Shown: in pieces, positions 6,550 through 12,454 of the stretch
How positions within the stretch are numbered: position 1 is the first letter of the stretch
Layout: every line of letters starts with the position of its first letter
NCBI GenBank assembly: GCA_947457445.1
Contig: CANGVO010000014.1
Coordinates: 1-12,454, forward strand
Direction of reading: 5' to 3'
DNA: 12,454 nucleotides
From: Actinomycetota bacterium
GTDB lineage: Bacteria > Actinomycetota > Actinomycetes > Nanopelagicales > Nanopelagicaceae
Notes under the pieces: model-generated
Seen by the model: only the letters and a program-made list of their open reading frames with translations
The model's database searches: none
What the model was told of the DNA's origin: nothing
Position numbers and translations under genes: made by a program

Positions 6550-7697
6550 TGCAAATACTCGGAATCTTCGCCTTTATTTTTGCCCTTCTCTTTTCTGTAA
6601 TGGTTCACGAGTTCGGACATTACTTAACTGCCCGTAAATTTAATATGCGCGTTTCTGAATTTTTCTTGGGATTTGGAAAACGCATTTGGTCCTTTCGCCG
6701 TGGGGAAACTGAATTTGGAGTAAAGGCCATACCTGCTGGTGGTTACTGCCGTATAGATGGCATGACCCCCGATGATGAAATGCCAGAAGGTGAAAGTGGG
6801 CGCGCTTTTTATAGCGCAACTTCGGGTAAGAAATTAATAGTTTTAGGTGCCGGATCTTTCTTACATTTCGTTCTCGGTTATTTACTTCTCTTTATTTTAT
6901 TATCAGGTGTAGGTGTAAATCAGGTTCTTCCAGTAATTGATAAGGTTGCTGCAAATAGCGCAGCAGCTGCTGCAGGCTTCGAAAAAGGCGATGAAATAAT
7001 CGCAATAAACGGCGATCGTTCTACTGATTGGCAAGATCAGTTAAATAAAATCCTTAATTCCGAAGGCCGAGAACTGACTTTTACAATTAAGCGCGATGGT
7101 GTTGAGCAAGATATCTCTGCTGCGCCAAGAATGACAGATATTGAAGATGGCACTTCGCGTTATGTTCTGGGTATCGTAAATGAGTTTGGCACCAAGCGAC
7201 TTGGAATTCTTACATCCGTTTCATCAGCCGCCAAGTTAACCTGGTCTTTCACAACCGCATCCGTTAAAGCTCTAATTCAACTACCAACAAAGATTCCAGC
7301 ACTTTGGGGCCAAACTTTTGGCGGAGAAAAGCGCGATGAGAATGGCTTGGTTGGCGTGGTCGGAGTCGCTCGTGTATCAGGCCAAGCCGCTTCAAGTGGA
7401 GATCTGTCTCCATCCGAAAGAATAGGCACCTTCATTCTTATTGTGGCCAGCCTAAATATATTTGTTGGTTTATTTAATTTACTGCCAATTCTTCCGTTAG
7501 ATGGTGGACATATGGCGGTAGCAATTGCAGATGAAATACGAGCGCTCTTTGCCAGATTGCGTGGCCGCGCGAGACCAGCTGCGATAGATGTGAAAGTGCT
7601 TACACCAATTACTGCCGTCGTCTTTGTTATTCTCGCCGCCCTGACGGTCTTGCTGCTAATTGCAGATATTTTCAATCCAATTTCACTAAACCTTTAA
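6549..7697 (+). CDS. rseP: Site-2 intramembrane zinc metalloprotease (RseP/Rip1)
   Basis: Polytopic membrane protease of the M50 family that cleaves anti-sigma factors or other membrane substrates inside the bilayer after a first site-1 cut; the mycobacterial homologue is Rip1. The first helix carries the zinc/catalytic motif HEFGH (H20, E21, H24), and the third zinc ligand is D318 in the PLDGGH motif near the C-terminus. A single PDZ domain occupies about 125-195, as in actinobacterial Rip1, whereas E. coli RseP has two. A hydrophobic helix near 96-118 precedes the PDZ, and two follow it, near 293-315 and 353-377. At 382 residues it is in the Rip1 range. It starts on the last base of the dxr stop with no clear Shine-Dalgarno. 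Its native substrate cannot be deduced here; no anti-sigma factor gene is adjacent. Confidence 0.93.
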   Translation: MQILGIFAFIFALLFSVMVHEFGHYLTARKFNMRVSEFFLGFGKRIWSFRRGETEFGVKAIPAGGYCRIDGMTPDDEMPEGESGRAFYSATSGKKLIVLGAGSFLHFVLGYLLLFILLSGVGVNQVLPVIDKVAANSAAAAAGFEKGDEIIAINGDRSTDWQDQLNKILNSEGRELTFTIKRDGVEQDISAAPRMTDIEDGTSRYVLGIVNEFGTKRLGILTSVSSAAKLTWSFTTASVKALIQLPTKIPALWGQTFGGEKRDENGLVGVVGVARVSGQAASSGDLSPSERIGTFILIVASLNIFVGLFNLLPILPLDGGHMAVAIADEIRALFARLRGRARPAAIDVKVLTPITAVVFVILAALTVLLLIADIFNPISLNL

Positions 7698-7741
7698 CGG
7701 TTGAATAGGCCGATCTCTCATTTTTGAGGCAGAATATCCCC

Positions 7742-8893
7742 ATGGTTGATCTTGGAATTCCTAGCGCCCCACCAGCACCGTTGCACCCACGTCGCAAGAC
7801 TAAGCAACTAAAAGTTGGCAGCATCGGCGTCGGAAGTGATTCTCCAGTCAGCGTGCAATCAATGTGCACCACACTCACATCAGATGTAAATGCAACCTTG
7901 CAGCAAATTGCCGAACTAACCGCAGCCGGTTGTCAGATAGTTCGTGTGGCGGTTCCGAGCCAAGATGACGCTGATGCCTTAGCGCAGATAGCAAAGAAAT
8001 CTCAGATTCCAGTAATTGCAGATATTCACTTTCAACCAAAATATATTTTTGCAGCAATCGATGCGGGTTGTGCCGCCGTTCGTGTAAATCCCGGAAACAT
8101 CAAGCAATTTGATGACAAGGTAAAAGAAGTTGCTAAGGCAGCTGGCGATGCAGGTATTCCAATTCGTATCGGAGTTAACGCCGGTTCATTAGATCCACGT
8201 TTATTGGCTAAGTATGGAAAAGCAACGCCTGAGGCACTTGCTGAATCTGCGCTCTGGGAAGCATCTCTATTTGAAGAACATGGCTTCTCGAATCTAAAGA
8301 TTTCAGTTAAACATCATGATCCAGTCACGATGGTTAACGCTTACCGAATCCTGGCCGCTAAATGTGATTACCCACTTCACTTAGGTGTTACAGAAGCAGG
8401 ACCGGCATTTCAGGCCACGATTAAATCTGCTACTGCTTTTGGAATTTTGTTGGCAGAAGGTATTGGCGACACCATTCGTGTCTCTATGTCTGCGCCTCCT
8501 GTCGAGGAAGTTAAAGTTGGAATTTCAATTCTCGAATCATTAAATCTGCGTCAACGTAAGTTGGAAATTGTCTCTTGCCCATCTTGCGGACGCGCACAAG
8601 TCGATGTTTACACATTGGCTGAAAAAGTTCAGGCCGGTCTCGAAGGTATGACTGTTCCATTACGCGTTGCTGTTATGGGTTGTGTAGTAAACGGACCTGG
8701 TGAAGCGCGCGAAGCAGATCTCGGTGTGGCATCAGGAAACGGCAAAGGTCAGATATTTGTTAAGGGTCAGGTCATCAAGACCGTTCCAGAAGCGATGATT
8801 GTGGAAACTCTTATTGAAGAAGCGATGCGTCTTGCCGAAGAAATGGAAGCCGCAGGAGTTCTTTCAGGCGAACCTTCCGTCACAGTCAAGTAA
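7742..8893 (+). CDS. ispG: 4-hydroxy-3-methylbut-2-enyl diphosphate synthase (flavodoxin/ferredoxin)
   Basis: Penultimate MEP-pathway enzyme, also called GcpE, converting methylerythritol cyclodiphosphate to HMBPP with a [4Fe-4S] cluster. The 383-residue protein has an N-terminal TIM barrel ([35 protein letters not shown]) and a C-terminal cluster domain with ligands C279 and C282 (SCPSC), C314 ([10 protein letters not shown]) and E321. The frame stays open to a TTG at 7724, but ATG 7742 is chosen because MVDLGIP...APL aligns directly with the start of mycobacterial GcpE. GAGG at 7726-7729 is 12 nt upstream, rather far. A weak -10-like CAGAAT at 7730-7735 ends 6 nt before the ATG, so a leaderless start is also possible. 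It lies 44 nt after rseP; that gap holds only a weak small hairpin and no convincing terminator. Confidence 0.95.
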   Translation: MVDLGIPSAPPAPLHPRRKTKQLKVGSIGVGSDSPVSVQSMCTTLTSDVNATLQQIAELTAAGCQIVRVAVPSQDDADALAQIAKKSQIPVIADIHFQPKYIFAAIDAGCAAVRVNPGNIKQFDDKVKEVAKAAGDAGIPIRIGVNAGSLDPRLLAKYGKATPEALAESALWEASLFEEHGFSNLKISVKHHDPVTMVNAYRILAAKCDYPLHLGVTEAGPAFQATIKSATAFGILLAEGIGDTIRVSMSAPPVEEVKVGISILESLNLRQRKLEIVSCPSCGRAQVDVYTLAEKVQAGLEGMTVPLRVAVMGCVVNGPGEAREADLGVASGNGKGQIFVKGQVIKTVPEAMIVETLIEEAMRLAEEMEAAGVLSGEPSVTVK

Positions 8894-8901
8894 TTACGCG
8901 A

Positions 8902-8907
8902 TAAGGT
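8902..8907 (+). promoter_or_regulatory. Candidate -10 element for a leaderless proS mRNA
   Basis: TAAGGT fits TANNNT and ends 7 nt before ATG 8915. GTCACA at 8879-8884, 17 nt upstream, matches 4 of 6 bases of TTGACA. The same AAGG could instead act as a weak ribosome-binding site about 8 nt from the start, so the two readings compete. Confidence 0.35.
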
Positions 8908-8914
8908 TGCGCCC

Positions 8915-10648
8915 ATGTTGCGCATGTCCACCTTATTTCTACGCACACTGCGTGATGACCCAGCGGATGCCGAAGTTCCAAGTCATAAGCTCTTGGTTCG
9001 CGCTGGATATATCCGCCGAATAGCGGCCGGAATTTACTCTTGGCTTCCACTTGGCTTAATCACTTATCGCAATATCGAGAACATCGTTCGTGATGAAATG
9101 GATAAGGCCGGCTTTCAGGAAGTTCACTTTCCGGCGCTCTTGCCCCGCGAGCCGTACGAGGCGACAAACCGATGGGCAGATTACGGACCATCACTTTTTC
9201 GTTTGCAAGATCGCAAGGGTGGCGATTACTTACTAGCACCTACGCACGAAGAGATGTTTACCTTGATGGTCAAAGGCGAATACTCGTCTTACAAAGACTT
9301 GCCACTAATTATTTATCAGATCCAGAACAAATTTCGAGACGAAGCACGTCCCCGCAGCGGCATCATCCGCGGACGTGAATTTGTCATGAAAGATTCGTAC
9401 TCATTTGATCTAACAGATGAAGGCTTGGATATTTCCTACCAAAAACATCGTGATGCTTATGTAAAGACATTTGAACGCCTGCATCTTAAGTACAACATTG
9501 TTAAAGCAGTCTCTGGCGCAATGGGCGGATCAAAGTCTGAGGAATTTTTAGCACCTTGCGAAACAGGCGAAGATACATACGTGCTCTGCCCTAAATGTGG
9601 ATTTGCCGCAAATGTAGAAGCGATGATCACCAAGGTTGCACCATCTGATTCATCTAACGTTCCAGCGATTGAAGAGTTAGATACCCCGAATACACCGACA
9701 ATCGATTCACTAGTTGCAGTTCTAAACGAAAGATTCGGTGGAGGATTTACTGGCGCTTCAACGCTAAAGAACGTAATGCTAATGGCAGATAACAAGGCAA
9801 TTTCAGTTTTAGTCCCCGGAGATCGCGAAGTAGACCTGAAGCGTTTACAAGCAGGACTTGCCGGCGTTGAAGAGTTACGCACATTTGAAGAAGCAGACTT
9901 TGCAAAGTTTCCTTCATTGGTTAAGGGTTACATCGGACCACAAGATGCCGCCAAATCTGGCATCACTGTTTATGCCGATCCAAGAGTTGCACCAGGAACT
10001 TCATGGGTTACCGGTGCCAATAAAATAAATCGCCACGCACGTTATGTGGTTAACGGTCGCGATTTCACACCTGATGCATATATCGAAGCAGCCGAGATTC
10101 GTGAAGGAGATTCATGCCCTGAATGTTCAACCGCTGTAATCATTGATCGCGCGATTGAAATCGGCCATATTTTTCAACTTGGACGTAAATATTCCGAAGC
10201 GCTCGGCTTAACTGTTCTTGATCAAAATGGTAAATCTCAAGTAGTAACGATGGGATCTTACGGAATCGGTGTATCACGTGCTGTTGCAGCAATAGCTGAG
10301 CAAAGCTATGACCAGATAGGACTTTGTTGGCCACTCGAAATTGCGCCTGCGAAAGTTCATATCGTTGCGACAGGTAAAGAAGATTTACCGTTTGATACCG
10401 CTGCAGATATTGGAACAAAGTTGGAAGCCGCTGGAATTTCTGTGATGCTAGATGATCGTCGTGATCCAAGTGCTGGCGTTAAGTTTAAAGATGCTGAACT
10501 AATTGGCATTCCAGTAATCATGGTTGTCGGAAAATCACTTGCCGAAGGTAAAGTCGAGCTGCGTAATCGCAAGACGGGTGAAAAGTCAGAGGTTGCCGTA
10601 GACCAAGCAGTTACTGCTGTCGCCGCATTGATTGCCACCCTCTCCTAA
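8915..10648 (+). CDS. proS: Prolyl-tRNA synthetase, bacterial type with editing insertion
   Basis: Class II aminoacyl-tRNA synthetase charging tRNA-Pro in the cytoplasm, 577 residues, the usual size for the bacterial form. The catalytic core carries motif 2 ([10 protein letters not shown] then [11 protein letters not shown], about 140-166) and motif 3 ([11 protein letters not shown] from 450). A YbaK-like INS domain at about 225-390, with TLKNVM and later GANKINRH, hydrolyses mischarged Ala-tRNA-Pro. A C-terminal anticodon-binding domain spans about 475-570. Two Cys-x-x-Cys pairs, C225/C228 (CPKC) and C401/C404 (CPEC), flank the insertion and could form a zinc site. ATG 8915 gives [12 protein letters not shown], matching the mycobacterial N-terminus; ATG 8924 is an alternative. 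It lies 21 nt after ispG, and its stop is followed after one base by the TSUP gene. Confidence 0.96.
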   Translation: MLRMSTLFLRTLRDDPADAEVPSHKLLVRAGYIRRIAAGIYSWLPLGLITYRNIENIVRDEMDKAGFQEVHFPALLPREPYEATNRWADYGPSLFRLQDRKGGDYLLAPTHEEMFTLMVKGEYSSYKDLPLIIYQIQNKFRDEARPRSGIIRGREFVMKDSYSFDLTDEGLDISYQKHRDAYVKTFERLHLKYNIVKAVSGAMGGSKSEEFLAPCETGEDTYVLCPKCGFAANVEAMITKVAPSDSSNVPAIEELDTPNTPTIDSLVAVLNERFGGGFTGASTLKNVMLMADNKAISVLVPGDREVDLKRLQAGLAGVEELRTFEEADFAKFPSLVKGYIGPQDAAKSGITVYADPRVAPGTSWVTGANKINRHARYVVNGRDFTPDAYIEAAEIREGDSCPECSTAVIIDRAIEIGHIFQLGRKYSEALGLTVLDQNGKSQVVTMGSYGIGVSRAVAAIAEQSYDQIGLCWPLEIAPAKVHIVATGKEDLPFDTAADIGTKLEAAGISVMLDDRRDPSAGVKFKDAELIGIPVIMVVGKSLAEGKVELRNRKTGEKSEVAVDQAVTAVAALIATLS

Positions 10649-10649
10649 A

Positions 10650-11432
10650 GTGTTTGTTGATTTAACTCTCTACACTTTTTTATTTCTTGCTCTTGCTGCT
10701 TTTTGTGCCGGCCTCATAGATGCGATCGCTGGTGGGGGAGGCTTGATTCAACTCCCGGCGCTTCTGATCGGGTTAGAAAAGTATGAAACCGTAGTAATTC
10801 TAGGAACAAATAAAGTTCCCTCAGTTTTTGGAACAACCGCATCAGCGTTGATTTATCGCCGAAATATAAAAACCGATCCCAAGCTTCTTCTGGCAATGGC
10901 GCTGCCAGCTTTTCTTGGGTCGATGGGGGGAGCTTCTTTAGCGTCTCGAATCCCCACTGAGATTCTAAAACCAATTGTTGTCGTACTTTTGATTGCAGTG
11001 CTCGTCTATACATGGAAGAGACCACAGCTGGGCTTAATCGAATCAATGCGCCACAACCAGTTAAATAGATTACGAATCGCCTCGGTCGCTGCGCTGATCA
11101 TTGGTTTCTACGATGGACTGATCGGTCCTGGCACTGGATCATTCTTGGTATTGACACTTGTTGCAGTTTTCGGTTTTGCTTTTCTCTCAGCGTCGGCTAT
11201 CGCCAAGGTTGTAAACGTTGCAACCAATATTGGAGCAATCTTGATCTTTGGGCTTAACGGGGAAATTCTCTGGAAAGTCGGCCTGACTTTGGCGTTCGCC
11301 AACGTTGCAGGAGGATTAATTGGAGCGAATTTGGCAGTACGCGGAGGTTCGAATCTGGTCCGAAAAGTCTTTATGGCAATCACTTTTGCGCTGATAGTTA
11401 AAGTCGGTTTCGACACATTCTTGGCGCTGTAG
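10650..11432 (+). CDS. TSUP family (TauE/SafE, YfcA-like) membrane transporter
   Basis: Integral membrane protein of 260 residues with seven to eight helices. It shows the two-repeat layout of the TSUP family. In the first half a hydrophobic helix leads into LIDAIAGGGGLIQLPAL, followed by GTNKVPSVFGTTASAL. In the second half GFYDGLIGPGTGSFL is followed by ASAIAKVVNVATNIGA. Family members export or import sulfite, sulfoacetate, taurine-derived or other small organic anions; the substrate here cannot be assigned. GTG 10650 is chosen, one base after the proS stop. An upstream in-frame TTG at 10632 would run through the end of proS and add only six polar residues. No Shine-Dalgarno is visible, implying coupling to proS. 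The stop is tandem in frame, TAG 11430-11432 then TAA 11433-11435. Mycobacteria have unrelated genes between proS and rimP. Confidence 0.83.
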   Translation: MFVDLTLYTFLFLALAAFCAGLIDAIAGGGGLIQLPALLIGLEKYETVVILGTNKVPSVFGTTASALIYRRNIKTDPKLLLAMALPAFLGSMGGASLASRIPTEILKPIVVVLLIAVLVYTWKRPQLGLIESMRHNQLNRLRIASVAALIIGFYDGLIGPGTGSFLVLTLVAVFGFAFLSASAIAKVVNVATNIGAILIFGLNGEILWKVGLTLAFANVAGGLIGANLAVRGGSNLVRKVFMAITFALIVKVGFDTFLAL

Positions 11433-11472
11433 TAAAGTAAGCACTGAATTAAAACTTAATAAAAATTGAATA

Positions 11473-11477
11473 GGGAG
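11473..11477 (+). promoter_or_regulatory. Shine-Dalgarno of rimP
   Basis: GGGAG, 6 nt before ATG 11484. It decides the rimP start, because a TTG at 11466 in the same frame lies upstream of this site. The 51-nt gap before rimP is AT-rich and has no terminator hairpin. A promoter there is plausible, but no good -10/-35 pair was found. Confidence 0.75.
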
Positions 11478-11483
11478 CACGAC

Positions 11484-11963
11484 ATGTCACTGACGCAGTC
11501 AATTTCAGATCTCATTTCTCCAGCTGTTACAGAGGCTGGTTTCTATTTAGAAGAAGTCCAGATCGCATCTCCCGGAAGCCACCGCACTGTTACTTGTGTT
11601 GTAGATGGCCCAACTCCGCTAAATCTTGATCAAGTAACTGTTGTCTCGCGCATAATTTCTGAACTTCTGGACTCTGCAGAATTTATGGGAGAGACCCCCT
11701 TTACATTAGAAGTTACTTCACCTGGCGTTGATCGCCCACTTACACAAACTCGCCATTGGACCAAAAACTTAACTCGCTTGATAAAGGCAACCTTGAATGA
11801 CGGAACCACAATTATTGGTCGATTGACTGAATTTGATGACAAGAGTGCAACTCTTGTAGAAAACATAAAGGGAAGAATCAAAAACCACACAGTCGCTTTT
11901 AGTGACATTAAGCGCGCAGCGGTGGAAATCGAATTCAATCGTAAAGATGCAATCGATGAATAA
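11484..11963 (+). CDS. rimP: Ribosome maturation factor RimP
   Basis: Cytoplasmic factor needed for late assembly of the 30S ribosomal subunit. The 159-residue protein matches the family in length and layout. An N-terminal alpha/beta domain (about 1-80) ends in the hallmark EVTSPGVDRPL at roughly 75-85. A C-terminal SH3-like beta domain follows (about 88-152), with GTTIIGRLTEFDD and an acidic C-terminus. The adjacency to nusA is one of the most conserved gene pairs in bacteria and supports the call. Its last eight bases are shared with the beginning of nusA in another frame, so nusA translation probably depends on terminating rimP ribosomes. Confidence 0.93.
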   Translation: MSLTQSISDLISPAVTEAGFYLEEVQIASPGSHRTVTCVVDGPTPLNLDQVTVVSRIISELLDSAEFMGETPFTLEVTSPGVDRPLTQTRHWTKNLTRLIKATLNDGTTIIGRLTEFDDKSATLVENIKGRIKNHTVAFSDIKRAAVEIEFNRKDAIDE

Positions 11964-12454
11964 ATCACAGGTAGATGTAGAAGCGCTGATAGCGCTTGCT
12001 TCTCATAAAGAGATTCCGCTAGAACAGTTGATCACTGAAATTGAAGCTGGAGTACTTGAAGCGTATTACCAAACACTAGAACCTAAGCGTCAGGCGCGTG
12101 CTGCAATTGACCGCGAGACCGGTGAAATATCAATTCTGGTTCCTACTTTCAATGAAATCGGCGAACGCATCTCCGAAGACCGCGATGAACCTGAGGGATT
12201 TGCGCGAACCGTAACGTCAACGGTAAGACAAGTAATTAAATTAAAAATGCGCGCAACCAATGATGCAGAAATTGTCGGTGAATTCAGTGCTTCGGTTGGC
12301 GATGTAATATCAGGAATTGTTCAGCAAGGTCGCGACCCTAAGATGATTAACGTCAATTTAGGTCGCGTCGAAGGTCGCATACCTCCCCAAGAACAAGTCC
12401 CTGGTGAGGTTTATAACCACGGTGATCGAATTAAATGTTTTGTTGTAGAAGTTA
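11956..12454 (+). CDS. nusA: Transcription termination/antitermination factor NusA (5' part, runs off the window)
   Basis: RNA polymerase-binding elongation factor controlling pausing, intrinsic termination and antitermination. The first 166 residues are present, with no stop before the right edge. The N-terminal polymerase-binding domain (about 1-105) includes the helix ALIALASHKEIP and EAGVLEAYYQ, plus TVRQVIKLKMR. The S1 RNA-binding domain then begins near 110, with VGDVISGIVQQGRDP and GRVEGRIPPQEQVPGE, very typical of actinobacterial NusA. ATG 11956 lies inside rimP and the genes overlap by 8 nt (ATGAATAA). There is no Shine-Dalgarno, consistent with coupled reinitiation. The KH domains lie beyond the window. 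Confidence 0.93.
   Translation, partial: MNKSQVDVEALIALASHKEIPLEQLITEIEAGVLEAYYQTLEPKRQARAAIDRETGEISILVPTFNEIGERISEDRDEPEGFARTVTSTVRQVIKLKMRATNDAEIVGEFSASVGDVISGIVQQGRDPKMINVNLGRVEGRIPPQEQVPGEVYNHGDRIKCFVVEV

Noticed and set aside
7277..7675. 132-codon minus-strand open frame opposite rseP
   Set aside because: No family resemblance, and it covers the conserved LDG zinc-ligand region of rseP, which explains the open frame.
7715..7730. CTCA-TTTT-TGAG hairpin between rseP and ispG, considered as a terminator
   Set aside because: Only 4-5 weak base pairs and no U-run after the stem; too weak for an intrinsic terminator.
9457..9882. 141-codon minus-strand open frame opposite proS
   Set aside because: Low-complexity Ser/Thr/Pro composition typical of antisense to conserved coding sequence; proS is intact across the whole region.
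11151..11156. TTGACA inside the TSUP gene, considered as an internal promoter for rimP-nusA
   Set aside because: No -10-like hexamer lies 16-18 nt downstream, and the distance to rimP is over 300 bases.
11433..11483. AT-rich gap before rimP examined for promoter and terminator
   Set aside because: TTGGCG (11421-11426) could be a -35, but the hexamer at the right spacing matches TATAAT poorly, and no hairpin was found. Not called as a feature.
1..12454. Search for CRISPR arrays, tRNA/rRNA genes, insertion sequences, att sites or defence genes
   Set aside because: No regularly spaced repeats, no tRNA-like cloverleaf, no transposase or integrase motifs and no terminal inverted repeats were seen. 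Coding density and gene identity leave almost no space for them.

Overview
The window is a tightly packed stretch of bacterial chromosome with every gene on the + strand. It most likely comes from a genome-streamlined, lower-GC actinobacterium. The freshwater acI / Nanopelagicales type (Ca. Planktophila, Ca. Nanopelagicus and relatives) is the best guess. Three things point there. The IspG and ProRS proteins read very close to mycobacterial sequences. The orders dxr-rseP(rip1)-ispG and proS-...-rimP-nusA are classical for Actinobacteria. GC looks mid-40s % by eye, gaps between genes total only about 226 bases (about 2%), and 10 of the 12 visible stop codons are TAA. The lineage is an inference; no rRNA or marker search was possible.

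Region 1 (1-5387) is a polyamine module. It holds the last codons of a probable periplasmic polyamine-binding protein, then potA (ATPase), potB and potC (permeases), a DadA/PuuB-type FAD amine oxidoreductase, and an agmatinase-family ureohydrolase. Together they suggest import of spermidine/putrescine-like cations, oxidative deamination, and hydrolysis of a guanidino compound, feeding carbon and nitrogen into central metabolism. Further steps (aminotransferase, aldehyde dehydrogenase, PuuA-like ligase) are not in the window.

Region 2 (5404-8893) is dxr, rseP/rip1 and ispG: two enzymes of the MEP isoprenoid pathway flanking a site-2 intramembrane protease. Region 3 (8915-12454) is proS, a TSUP-family membrane carrier, rimP, and the 5' part of nusA, covering translation and transcription housekeeping with one transporter set into it.

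Most of the window is ordinary housekeeping, and I see no undescribed multi-gene defence or mobile system. The most unusual signal is the leader of the FAD oxidoreductase gene. A near-perfect Shine-Dalgarno sequence there is separated from the start codon by an exact 7-bp hairpin that would restore normal spacing if folded. A 12-bp perfect palindrome sits just upstream. Other points are -10-like hexamers 6-7 nt before start codons (possible leaderless mRNAs) and several starts that a longest-ORF annotation would misplace (ispG, TSUP gene, rimP).
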